A DNA stretch of 12,554 bases from positions 1-12,554 of the forward strand of contig JAHDDN010000121.1 in the NCBI GenBank assembly GCA_020629335.1. Reading direction: 5' to 3'. Both the position numbers and the translations under genes were made by a program. The notes beneath the pieces are model-generated. The model was not told where the DNA came from, made no database searches, and was given only the letters and a program-made list of their open reading frames with translations. The DNA comes from Chitinophagales bacterium. GTDB lineage: Bacteria; Bacteroidota; Bacteroidia; Chitinophagales; UBA2359. Positions 1 through 6,774 of this stretch are shown here, piece by piece (within the stretch, counting starts at the first letter, position 1; the number at the start of each line of letters is the position of its first letter).

Positions 1-4
1 TCCT

Positions 5-122
5 TGACAGCCCAATTTTTGTATTTTTACGATTCTACTTCGTTATTTTTTCGTTCCGTAGCCCTGCTATGGGCCTCAAAAATGCCTTGTATAATCGCAA
101 AAATACTACAACTTAACTGTCA
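5..122. repeat. 118-bp imperfect palindromic element
   Basis: The segment opens with TGACAG (5-10) and closes with CTGTCA (117-122). Inside these ends, 21-38 and 89-106 form an 18-nt inverted pair with 16 matches. ATTTTT (45-50) pairs with AAAAAT (78-83). The centre folds as CCGTAGC (56-62) against GCTATGG (66-72) with a 3-nt loop. The centre is GC-rich in an otherwise AT-rich stretch. No start-to-stop reading frame of note runs through it on either strand. The layout is that of a small palindromic intergenic element (MITE- or REP-like), but no transposase is in view and the left flank is cut by the window edge, so flanking target duplications cannot be checked. It lies just upstream of the regulator gene that starts at 200. 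Confidence 0.6.
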
Positions 123-184
123 GAAACTTATAAACTGAACCACTAAAGGATTTACCATTTTTTACGAATGCCTGAAAATTTGTG

Positions 185-192
185 TAAATTTG
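185..192 (+). promoter_or_regulatory. Bacteroidota-type -7 box upstream of the XRE regulator
   Basis: TAAATTTG matches the TAnnTTTG -7 consensus known in Bacteroidota. It ends only 7 nt before the ATG at 200, so a transcript from it would be leaderless or nearly so. No clear TTG -33 element sits 17-23 nt upstream, which keeps confidence moderate. Confidence 0.4.
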
Positions 193-199
193 ACTAATT

Positions 200-1678
200 A
201 TGAAAGACAATGAGTTTATAAAATTGATTTTTGGCTTTAAAGTCAAGTACTTAAGACAACAACAAGGACTTTCTTATCAACAACTATCAAAACTATCTTC
301 TTTATCTGTTTCCTATCTAAATGATATTGAAAAAGGGAAAAAGTACCCCAAAGTAGATAAAATAAGCACTTTAGCTAAAGCATTAGGGGTAGAATATGAT
401 GAGCTTGTTTCTCAAAAAGGAAACAAAAAGCTACAACCAATCATTGATTTAGTGAGTTCTGACTGGTTTAAGGCATTCCCAACAGAAGCATTTGGAATAG
501 ATTATTATAAATTATTTGAGCTATTTAGCACTGCCCCAGATAAAGTCAGTGCTTTCCTTAGTTCCGTTAATACCATCGCTCGTAATTATCAAATGAATAA
601 CGAACAGTTCTTTAGTGCCGTCCTAAGAGCCTATCAAGATTTACATAATAACTATTTTGAAAAGGTAGAAAAAGCAGTTAAGGATTTTAGAAAAGCCCAC
701 CAATTAGAAGGAAATCTAAAAGAAGGGGATAAGCATTTCGAGAAAATACTCTTAAATAAATATCAAGTAAAGATAGATTATGAAAAACTCCAATCGGATA
801 GGGAAACAGCCAAAATTCGATCTTATTTTTCAGAAAAGAATCGTATCCTTTATATTAATAACAAGCTAAATTTTTCTCAAATCAATTTTGTCATAGGTAG
901 AGAATTGTGCTTCCAGTTCATGGATTTAGAAGATCGTCCCTACATCACTAGTATGATGAAGTTTAAGACCTTTGAAAATCTGATGAGTAATTTTTACGCT
1001 TCCTACTTCGCAGCAGCCTTATTAATGCCTGAAGATCAAGTAGTGGAGGATATTCACAAGTTTTCCCAATTAAGTGAGTGGGACTCGAATGTTGTATTAA
1101 GTTGTCTAAAAAAATACAATGTTTCTCCAGAAATGTATCTGCATCGAATGACTAATATTTTGCCACATCATTTCCAAATAGAAGATCTATTTTTCTTGAA
1201 AATGCTAAGTAAGACCGATCTTAGAGGATATCGTATGACTAAAGAAATACATCTCAATCGGCTTCATAGCCCTTATGCCAATGAGCTAAGTGAACACTAT
1301 TGTAGAAGATGGGTTGCCATTCAAATCCTAAAAAATCTCAGAGCTGTTAAACAAGTACATCCCGATCAACAAATGATAGCGGACGCCCAAATCTCTAGTT
1401 ACTATCAGACCGATAATAGCTATCTGTGTATCTCTATGTCTAAACCCAATACCTTCAATCGAGAAGAAGGGGTTAGTCTGACCATAGGAATGAGAGTAGA
1501 CGAAAAACTGATGAAATTATTCCCCTTTATTAATCATCCACAGTTTAAAAATCGCATTGTGAATACCACTTGTGAAAGGTGCGGGATTTTCGACTGTGAA
1601 GCAAGAGTTTATCCTCCAGTCATTATTGAAGAGCAACAAAGACAATCTAAAGTACGTAAACAACTAGAAGCTCTATAA
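200..1678 (+). CDS. XRE-family transcriptional regulator with degenerate IrrE/ImmA-like domain (ScfR/RamB-like)
   Basis: Predicted cytoplasmic DNA-binding regulator of 492 residues. Residues about 14-68 form a classic XRE helix-turn-helix (LSYQQLSKLSSLSVSYLNDI, then a conserved ExGKKYP turn). A long linker leads to an IrrE/ImmA-like region ending in FYASYFAAALLMP (265-277). Where the metalloprotease HExxH helix should lie the sequence is GRELCFQF (233-240): the Glu is kept but both His are lost, so zinc proteolysis is unlikely. The C terminus has a Cys cluster, CERCGIFDCEARVYPP (C458, C461, C466), typical of the short-chain fatty-acyl regulator group (RamB/ScfR, DUF2083-like). Members of that group sense acyl-CoA or related metabolites and control carbon-metabolism genes; that role is inferred from the family. 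No carbon-metabolism operon is adjacent. A palindromic element precedes it and structured repeat copy 1 follows. ATG at 200 is the first start after the -7 box. Confidence 0.85.
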   Translation: MKDNEFIKLIFGFKVKYLRQQQGLSYQQLSKLSSLSVSYLNDIEKGKKYPKVDKISTLAKALGVEYDELVSQKGNKKLQPIIDLVSSDWFKAFPTEAFGIDYYKLFELFSTAPDKVSAFLSSVNTIARNYQMNNEQFFSAVLRAYQDLHNNYFEKVEKAVKDFRKAHQLEGNLKEGDKHFEKILLNKYQVKIDYEKLQSDRETAKIRSYFSEKNRILYINNKLNFSQINFVIGRELCFQFMDLEDRPYITSMMKFKTFENLMSNFYASYFAAALLMPEDQVVEDIHKFSQLSEWDSNVVLSCLKKYNVSPEMYLHRMTNILPHHFQIEDLFFLKMLSKTDLRGYRMTKEIHLNRLHSPYANELSEHYCRRWVAIQILKNLRAVKQVHPDQQMIADAQISSYYQTDNSYLCISMSKPNTFNREEGVSLTIGMRVDEKLMKLFPFINHPQFKNRIVNTTCERCGIFDCEARVYPPVIIEEQQRQSKVRKQLEAL

Positions 1679-1717
1679 TGCAATATCGTTAATTATTATC
1701 TCAACAAATACAATAAC

Positions 1718-1938
1718 TTGGGGCTTCCTCTTTCTAATTTTTTCATCGGACCGTAGGGGCGTTCCTATGTGTGCGCCCTCCGATGAAAAAATTAGAAAGA
1801 GTCGGGCTGTCCGTTCTTATGTGGCTGTTCGGCGGCTACTTCACTAAGGCATACTTGTCTGCCTTTCAGGCCAGCCTACGTCTGCCTAAGTTTCGTAAGC
1901 CACCTCTCGACGCCACATACCACTTCCATCCCTAAGCC
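1718..1938 (+). repeat. Structured intergenic element, copy 1 (with extra hairpin)
   Basis: This element occupies most of the 392-nt gap 1679-2070. Pairings: outer stem P1 GGCTT 1722-1726 with AAGCC 1934-1938; perfect 23-bp hairpin 1728-1750/1779-1801 around a 28-nt loop that has its own GGGCG/CGCCC pairing; P2 GGG 1804-1806 with CCC 1930-1932; internal loop 1807-1817 (11 nt) against 1920-1929 (10 nt); P3 TATGTGGC 1818-1825 with GCCACATA 1912-1919; P4 AGGCA 1847-1851 with TGCCT 1883-1887; P5 GCCT 1861-1864 with AGGC 1868-1871. Conserved unpaired boxes are ACTTGTCT (1853-1860) and AGCCTACG (1873-1880). The same plan recurs at 5195-5410 (minus) and 9202-9354. It could be a structured RNA or a single-strand-DNA mobile element; no coding capacity is evident. 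Confidence 0.75.
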
Positions 1939-2011
1939 AAATCAGGAATCATGCCACTATTTGAATGAAACTAATTCGTTATCTATAAATAATTAAAAAA
2001 CAACAAGATAA

Positions 2012-2042
2012 TTGATAATTGTTGCTAAATAGCTTATTTTTG
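2012..2042 (+). promoter_or_regulatory. Promoter for the kinase-tail ORF
   Basis: TTG (2012-2014), a 20-nt spacer and TATTTTTG (2035-2042) fit the Bacteroidota sigma-A pattern TTG-N17-23-TAnnTTTG. A transcript would start about 20 nt before the TTG codon at 2071. It is one of the best promoters in the window although the gene behind it is only a fragment. Confidence 0.5.
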
Positions 2043-2070
2043 ATCTACATGTTTGAATGACTTATTTTAG

Positions 2071-2391
2071 TTGAGAAAGATTAGATTTTATAAGATGGTG
2101 ATTGATAAAGATAAGCAACCTGAGATTCATATAAGCTCAAAGGTAGTTAATGAAGGGATCAATATCTTAATCAAAGACAATGGCATTGGTATTGCTGAAG
2201 ATCAAAAAGAAAGCATCTTTGGCACCTTTAAGCGATTAAATTCCAAAGATAAATACGAAGGCTCTGGTTTAGGACTATCTCTCTGCCAAAAAATCGTCCA
2301 ATTTTGGGATGGAGATATTAAGGTTGATTCAGAGTTAGGCAAAGGAACCACTTTTCAAATATTTATTCCGAATGAAGTGCTAGTTAATTGA
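2071..2391 (+). pseudogene. Histidine-kinase ATPase domain remnant (C-terminal part only)
   Basis: The 106-residue frame covers only the end of a GHKL/HATPase_c domain. Visible are the G1 box DNGIGI (36-41), the F box IFGTFKRL (49-56), the G2 box GSGLGLSLC (64-72) and GKGTTFQIFIP (90-100). The N box (N-x-x-x-N), the phosphoacceptor-His helix and any sensor region are absent; an in-frame stop (2068-2070) lies directly before the TTG start, so the frame cannot extend upstream. An in-frame ATG at 2095 is an alternative start. Intact kinases of this type end in the same way, with the sequence before the G1 box normally preceded by the N box, so this is most simply a truncated gene relic. A free-standing ATP-binding fragment is possible but would lack the Mg-coordinating N box. 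It has a plausible promoter of its own, and its 3' end converges on the SDR gene at 2433. Confidence 0.7.
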
Positions 2392-2432
2392 TTATTTTGC
2401 CCAAGGAGCTTTTTTGCTTAAGCAAGGGATGC

Positions 2433-3452
2433 TTAACTGTTCTCAAAAAATCTTTCCATCAGCTCATGTTCTTGATTATGGTAGGCATGATAAGGTTCTG
2501 ACTGCCTTAATAAATACCATTTGACTCCTCTATTAGCTATTCTGGCTAATGACTTTTGAGCAGTAGGAGTAGATTCCGCTAATTTTTGGAAATAGCATTT
2601 TAAAGTGTTTGTTCTAAACTGAACAATATCATTTAATTCATGCCCATCTGCATAATAACCGCAGTGGAAATTCTTTTCGGCAAATGACTTTGGTGGAAAA
2701 TCAATTTTACCAAGTCCAGATACTTCAAAGTTTTTATCTAAAAATTCTTGATAAGAAATACGACATTCATCACCTCCGCCAAGATTAAATATTCTTTGAG
2801 AGACCTTTTCTTTATGCTCAATAGCATTTACGAAAGCTCTGGCAGTATCCGCAGGAGAGCAAATTTCCATAGGGGTATCTAATGGCATGTGAAACATTAG
2901 TCCTGATACCTTATGATTTCCTACTCCCATTATGGCAGCTAATCTAAAGATACTCCAATTTATACCACTATTTTTTATAAGATGTTCTGCTTCAATCTTT
3001 GTGACAGCATATTCATCCCCCATACTAGGAATTAATGGGTCGTCCACCTTGATCCATGGACTTTTCAGTCGATCTCCATATACAGAAATCGAAGAGGAGT
3101 ACATAAAATGGGCATTGGGAGAATATTTTTTTAGGCCCTCCAAAATATATTGAGTGCCTAATACATTTACTTGATAAGCCAACTCAGGCTTTTTATCTGC
3201 TAAAGGAGGAATAATAGCAGCTAAGTGAATGACCACATCCTTATCCATACAGGCTGTTCGGACACTATTGCCATCCCTTAAATCGCCAAATAATACATTA
3301 ATTTTAGATTTATAAGGTGCGAATGCTTTTTGAGAAAGCTTGCTTCTACGGTCAAAAACGGTGATTTCATAATCATTAGAAGCACATAATTGGGCGAGTG
3401 CTTCTTTGCCTACTGCGCCTGAAGCGCCAGTTAATAAAACTCTTTTCTTCAT
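2433..3452 (-). CDS. NAD-dependent epimerase/dehydratase (extended SDR)
   Basis: Cytoplasmic Rossmann oxidoreductase of 339 residues, the usual length for extended SDRs. The nucleotide-binding loop is GASGAVG (9-15), with D34 after strand beta-2 favouring NAD(H). The catalytic set is SSS (119-121) and Tyr148-x-x-x-Lys152 (YAVTK). The stretch NVLGT (96-100) and the IHLAA strand are also typical. The C-terminal substrate part (about 180-339) has no recognisable specificity motif. It starts 6 nt after the stop of the flavoprotein gene upstream on the same strand, so the two are almost surely one transcript. The pairing of a hydroxyl/ketone SDR with a ketosteroid-dehydrogenase-like flavoprotein suggests successive oxidation steps on one substrate, for example a 3beta-hydroxysteroid-dehydrogenase-like step; this is inference. 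A sugar epimerase role cannot be excluded. Confidence 0.85.
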   Translation of the reverse strand: MKKRVLLTGASGAVGKEALAQLCASNDYEITVFDRRSKLSQKAFAPYKSKINVLFGDLRDGNSVRTACMDKDVVIHLAAIIPPLADKKPELAYQVNVLGTQYILEGLKKYSPNAHFMYSSSISVYGDRLKSPWIKVDDPLIPSMGDEYAVTKIEAEHLIKNSGINWSIFRLAAIMGVGNHKVSGLMFHMPLDTPMEICSPADTARAFVNAIEHKEKVSQRIFNLGGGDECRISYQEFLDKNFEVSGLGKIDFPPKSFAEKNFHCGYYADGHELNDIVQFRTNTLKCYFQKLAESTPTAQKSLARIANRGVKWYLLRQSEPYHAYHNQEHELMERFFENS

Positions 3453-3458
3453 AATTAA

Positions 3459-5123
3459 TTAGTGTTGTGTTTTTTTAGCCATCTGAAGGGCTGCTATATA
3501 ACCAAAAGTAAAAGAAGGACCTAAGGTACTGCCAGCACCAGGATAAGAATGTCCCATGACTGAAGCAGCTGAATTACCAATCGCGTATAAACCGTCAATG
3601 ATGCTCTTATTTTCTTTTATTACTCTCGCATATTGATCAGTCATCAATCCACCTTTTGTACCAATATCTCCTGGATAAAAAGGGACGGCATAAAAAGGAG
3701 GTTTCAAAATAGGTTTTAAGCAAGGGTTTGGCAGATTGGTAGGATCACCATAGTATTGATCATAAGCACTATCCCCTCGATTAAAATCTAAATCTTTCCC
3801 ATTTCTTGCAAAATCATTGAATCTCTCAATGGTATAATTGAGATTGGTAATAGGTACATTTATTTGACGTGCTAAATCCCTAAGGTTACTTGCTTTGAAA
3901 GCTAATTTGCGTTTATAATAGGCTTTCGGTATCGCTTGCCCTGCAGGAATTAGTCCAAAACTGAAATTTTTTCTGTTGTGTTGATCCATTATGAACCAGC
4001 ATGGGATGTGTGAATGCTCCTCACTATGCTGTTTATAAATTTCGTGAACGATATCAACATAGGGGGCAGATTCATTGACAAACCTATGTCCATTTGCGTT
4101 GACAATGAGATTGGCAGGCAAAGAACGTTCTCCAACATGAAAGAAAGGCTTCCCGTCTAATTGTTGGCTAATCGGTCCCCACCAAGCATCTTCCATCAAA
4201 TCCACTGCTGCTCCTAATCGAATGCCTTCTTGTATGGCATCACCCGTATTGCCTTCGCAGGCCATTGTCCATTCTGTACCTATGGGTGCTTGTTGATATT
4301 TTTGACGCATGGCGGCATTACGTGCGAATCCTCCAGCGGCCAGTACGACCCCTTTATTGGCTAAGATTTCGATGCTTGATCCATCCTTTTCTGCTAATGC
4401 GCCAATGACTCTATTATCTTTTGTTAGTAATTTCTTGAAAGGAGTCTGGAGCCATAATTGAATATCAAATGTTTGAAGGGCCATTCTCATTCGGGCCATT
4501 AAGCCTTGACCCAAGGTAAGGTATTGATCGCCTTGTAATTTATATTTTAAAGAGCGAGCTACCACCTTAAGTAATGTATTTCGCCCTTCATTGGTTCGAC
4601 GAAATAGATTAAATTTTCTGTATTCAGGTATCGTAAGAGATATATTCATTGGAGCGTCAAAAAGGGAAGGTCTTAATTCGTGGGCGTGAACTCCTAGTGA
4701 TTTTTTATTGATGGGCTTAGCCGAGATGGTTCGACCTTCCTTAAGTCCACCAGTTCTTTCGGGATAGTAGTCTGAATAATCCTTATCCCATTGGAAAGGG
4801 ATTTGGCAATCTTGCTCTAAGAATTGAATCATTTTTACTGCTTGATGTACATATGCTTCTTGATTGACTTTTGGGCTTCTATTTCCGACAGTAGCTTGCA
4901 TATAGCTGAGTGCTTTTTCAAAGGAATCCACCACATTATTCAAGCCCAGAAAACGGTGTTTCGGTATCCAAAGTCCTCCGCCTGATAAGGCCGTAGACCC
5001 ACCAAAATAGGCTGTTTTTTCAATGACTAAGGCGCTCAGTCCCTGTCTTTTGGCCGCTAATGCCGTGGTCATAGCTCCTCCACCCGAGCCCACGATTAAC
5101 ACATCTACCTGGTATTTTTTCAT
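3459..5123 (-). CDS. FAD-dependent oxidoreductase, 3-ketosteroid Delta1-dehydrogenase-like
   Basis: Flavoprotein of 554 residues in the FAD_binding_2 (fumarate reductase/KstD) superfamily. The N-terminal dinucleotide fold is VGSGGGA (11-17) with the ribose-binding Glu35 in VIEK, followed by GGSTALSGGGLW (41-52). GGFARN (264-269) and NTGD (292-295) are typical of the group. The C terminus GHSYPGAGSTLGP is the hallmark of 3-ketosteroid Delta1-dehydrogenases: Tyr527 and Gly531 correspond to the Tyr487/Gly491 pair that polarises the 3-keto group in the Rhodococcus enzyme. NESAPYV supplies Tyr355, matching the general-base Tyr318, and SDYYPE (117-122) supplies tyrosines near the known Tyr119. The full KstD catalytic set therefore appears present. 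Exact substrate is uncertain: many Bacteroidota carry such enzymes without known steroid catabolism. First gene of a two-gene operon with the SDR. Confidence 0.8.
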   Translation of the reverse strand: MKKYQVDVLIVGSGGGAMTTALAAKRQGLSALVIEKTAYFGGSTALSGGGLWIPKHRFLGLNNVVDSFEKALSYMQATVGNRSPKVNQEAYVHQAVKMIQFLEQDCQIPFQWDKDYSDYYPERTGGLKEGRTISAKPINKKSLGVHAHELRPSLFDAPMNISLTIPEYRKFNLFRRTNEGRNTLLKVVARSLKYKLQGDQYLTLGQGLMARMRMALQTFDIQLWLQTPFKKLLTKDNRVIGALAEKDGSSIEILANKGVVLAAGGFARNAAMRQKYQQAPIGTEWTMACEGNTGDAIQEGIRLGAAVDLMEDAWWGPISQQLDGKPFFHVGERSLPANLIVNANGHRFVNESAPYVDIVHEIYKQHSEEHSHIPCWFIMDQHNRKNFSFGLIPAGQAIPKAYYKRKLAFKASNLRDLARQINVPITNLNYTIERFNDFARNGKDLDFNRGDSAYDQYYGDPTNLPNPCLKPILKPPFYAVPFYPGDIGTKGGLMTDQYARVIKENKSIIDGLYAIGNSAASVMGHSYPGAGSTLGPSFTFGYIAALQMAKKTQH

Positions 5124-5155
5124 TTCACTTTATTTCGTTACCCTTGCGTTTTCTG

Positions 5156-5163
5156 CAAAGATA
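5156..5163 (-). promoter_or_regulatory. -7 box for the flavoprotein-SDR operon
   Basis: Read on the minus strand this is TATCTTTG, a perfect TAnnTTTG box, ending 32 nt before the ATG at 5123. No matching TTG -33 element was found at the expected distance. It lies between the operon and structured repeat copy 2. Confidence 0.4.
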
Positions 5164-5194
5164 ATAACAAATTATTTTTGTATTTTGGGATTTT

Positions 5195-5410
5195 GCGTGA
5201 GGGATGGCAGCGGTATGTGGCGGCCATGCTGCGACTTAGGTAGCTTAGTGATGCGCAGGCTCCAATAAGAGACAAGCAGCACTTAGCGAACTTGGAGCAG
5301 TATAGCCACATAATAGCGAACAGCCCGACCCATTTATTTTTTGGCCATTGGGCGCACACATAGGTAGCGCCCCTACAAAATGGCCAAAAAATAAATGGGG
5401 CACGCCCAAT
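5195..5410 (-). repeat. Structured intergenic element, copy 2 (with extra hairpin, minus orientation)
   Basis: It fills most of the 301-nt gap 5124-5424. Plus-strand coordinates of the pairings: P1 5195-5199 with 5401-5405 (GCGTG/CACGC); perfect 21-bp hairpin 5329-5349/5379-5399 around a 29-nt loop nearly identical to that of copy 1; P2 GGG 5201-5203 with CCC 5324-5326; internal loop 5313-5323 (11 nt) and 5204-5213 (10 nt); P3 5214-5221 with 5305-5312; P4 5247-5250 with 5280-5283; a weak P5 5260-5262 with 5269-5271. The hairpin arms share almost no sequence with copy 1 apart from a T-run, yet pair perfectly. The hairpin ends 25 nt before the ATG of the beta-barrel gene at 5425, so it may lie in or near that gene's leader. 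Confidence 0.75.
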
Positions 5411-5424
5411 TAAATAAATAAGGA

Positions 5425-6144
5425 ATGAGGTTTTATATTTGTTTACTATTTATCTTGATAGCTTCAGCTTTATATGCTCAAGAAGAAGTAGAAAAAAAAC
5501 GAGCATGGGTAGTAGGTGGATCCTTGACTGCTATTGTGCAGAAAAATTCTTATCCTTCTAGTTTTAATATTCCTACACCGCCGACTGTGGGAGGTATTTA
5601 TTCTGGTTTTAATAGTGAATTTACTAGCTCTTACCTTTCAGTTTTGCCTTATATTGGTAGAAAATTAGGGGACAATTGGTTGATGGGATTAGAGTTGGGT
5701 TATGTGAGAAGAGGAATTAGTAGAGAGGTAATATCCGTTATTATAGTCCCACCTCCTCCTTTACCATCTCAAACGGAATATGCTCGTTTGAAGGAGGTTT
5801 CTAATGCATTTAGAATAGGTATTTTTGAACGATTTACTTTTAATCCTTCCCAAAAGTTTCAATTTTTTTCGCAATTTAATCTAGTTTATACCACTTCTGT
5901 TTATTATCAGGAACAAGTCAATATTCCTGATTTAGATGGAAGTGCTTCTTATATAGATATTGGAATTGATTTGGGGGCTAATTATCACTTTACAGAAAAA
6001 TGGAGAGCAATGGTTTCAATAGGAACCTTATCTTATTATAATGGTTCTTGGGAATCAAGTGGAGGATTGGGGAATCATTTTAGCACATTTAGTTTTGATT
6101 TTGATCCTGCAAGAATACGAATTGGTTTGGAGTATTTATTTTAA
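5425..6144 (+). CDS. Outer-membrane beta-barrel protein
   Basis: Secreted protein of 239 residues. A short signal peptide (basic Arg2, hydrophobic core ICLLFILIASAL, likely cleavage after Ala18 in LYA-QEE) fixes the start at 5425. The mature part alternates polar and hydrophobic residues with many aromatics, for example WLMGLELGYVRRG and AMVSIGTLSYY, and ends in RIRIGLEYLF: a C-terminal aromatic strand as used for BAM-dependent insertion. This fits an 8- to 10-stranded OmpW/OmpA-like barrel ('outer membrane protein beta-barrel domain'). Proline-rich turns (PPPPLP near residue 110) probably sit in loops. Ligand or transport role is unknown. AAGGA directly abuts the ATG, too close for a normal ribosome site. 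No clear promoter is visible in the 25 nt after the structured repeat, so transcription must start in or beyond the repeat. Confidence 0.8.
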   Translation: MRFYICLLFILIASALYAQEEVEKKRAWVVGGSLTAIVQKNSYPSSFNIPTPPTVGGIYSGFNSEFTSSYLSVLPYIGRKLGDNWLMGLELGYVRRGISREVISVIIVPPPPLPSQTEYARLKEVSNAFRIGIFERFTFNPSQKFQFFSQFNLVYTTSVYYQEQVNIPDLDGSASYIDIGIDLGANYHFTEKWRAMVSIGTLSYYNGSWESSGGLGNHFSTFSFDFDPARIRIGLEYLF

Positions 6145-6222
6145 TGCTGTGTTGTGTCATTCTAAGCATTTATACTACAAAAGACAATAAATGTCAATAG
6201 TTAGCATTATTGAAGAGGTGAG

Positions 6223-6256
6223 TTTGACTTATTTTAGTTAAATTAGAGTACATTTT
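6223..6256 (+). promoter_or_regulatory. Probable promoter of the DUF2141 lipoprotein gene
   Basis: TTTG (6223-6226), a 22-nt spacer and TACATTTT (6249-6256) match the Bacteroidota pattern with one mismatch in the last base of the -7 box. The ATG follows at 6277, giving a leader of about 15 nt. The rest of the 132-nt gap shows nothing else. Confidence 0.35.
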
Positions 6257-6276
6257 TCACACACTAATCATTTTTT

Positions 6277-6774
6277 ATGAAATTTTTTGGAGTATTAGCT
6301 GTTATCTTAACGAGTTATTTTTTCTATTCTTGTTCTCCTTCAGTAGATGACGACGATATTATTTATAATGAACAAGTAGATAGCTTGGCGGTCATCATAT
6401 TGAATGTGACGAATATTGAAGAATTTGAAGGAGGAATGAATATTGCCTTATATGATTCTAAGAACAGTTTTGAAACGGATATTTCCAGTCGATTGACAGA
6501 GAATGAGTATGCATTTGAGTATCCAGATGTTACGACTTCCTCTTTAAGTGTTACATTTGAGGATGTGGTGGCAGGCGATTATGCCTTTTCTATTTATCAT
6601 GATGAGGATGGGGATCGGGAAATGGATTTAGTAGCTGGTTTATTCCCTAAAGAGCCATATGGCTTTTCCAATAACTATAGGCCGACTTTTAGTGCTCCAG
6701 ATTTTGAAGACTGTGATTTTAGGGTTAATTATTATGATAGCTTAGTGGTAGAAATTAATTTGATTCAGCCTTAG
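6277..6774 (+). CDS. DUF2141-type lipoprotein
   Basis: Predicted lipoprotein of 165 residues. A hydrophobic N terminus leads to Cys19 in FFYSC, and the mature start C-SPSVDDDD carries the acidic run seen in Bacteroidota lipoprotein export signals, suggesting transfer to the outer membrane surface (inference). The body resembles DUF2141: a beta-rich domain with VAGDYAFSIYHDEDGDREMD and then KEPYGFSNN and a FEDCDFRV strand. The DEDGDREMD segment looks like a calcium-type loop common in this family. Two Cys, one lipidated and one at FEDCDF. Function of DUF2141 proteins is not established. Its last 20 nt overlap the end of the convergent GAF gene. It follows the beta-barrel gene by 132 nt with a possible promoter of its own. 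Confidence 0.75.
   Translation: MKFFGVLAVILTSYFFYSCSPSVDDDDIIYNEQVDSLAVIILNVTNIEEFEGGMNIALYDSKNSFETDISSRLTENEYAFEYPDVTTSSLSVTFEDVVAGDYAFSIYHDEDGDREMDLVAGLFPKEPYGFSNNYRPTFSAPDFEDCDFRVNYYDSLVVEINLIQP

Noticed and set aside
1..199. Minus-strand open stretch through the left palindrome
   Set aside because: It has no start codon, is short and is explained by the palindromic repeat.
2418..2436. 7-bp hairpin between the kinase relic and the SDR
   Set aside because: TTAAGCA/TGCTTAA with a 5-nt loop, but no T-run follows on either strand and it overlaps the SDR stop, so a terminator call is not supported.
5138..5359. 73-residue minus-strand frame
   Set aside because: It lies across structured repeat copy 2 and the flavoprotein promoter; composition is that of the repeat, not of a protein.
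5434..5441. TATATTTG box inside the beta-barrel gene
   Set aside because: It is a perfect -7 box but falls within the signal-peptide codons, and starting downstream would remove the signal peptide.
2058..6239. Shared 15-mer TGACTTATTTTAGTT at 2058-2072 and 6225-6239
   Set aside because: Both lie upstream of genes, but in AT-rich sequence one such match could be chance, and the promoter boxes around them are placed differently.
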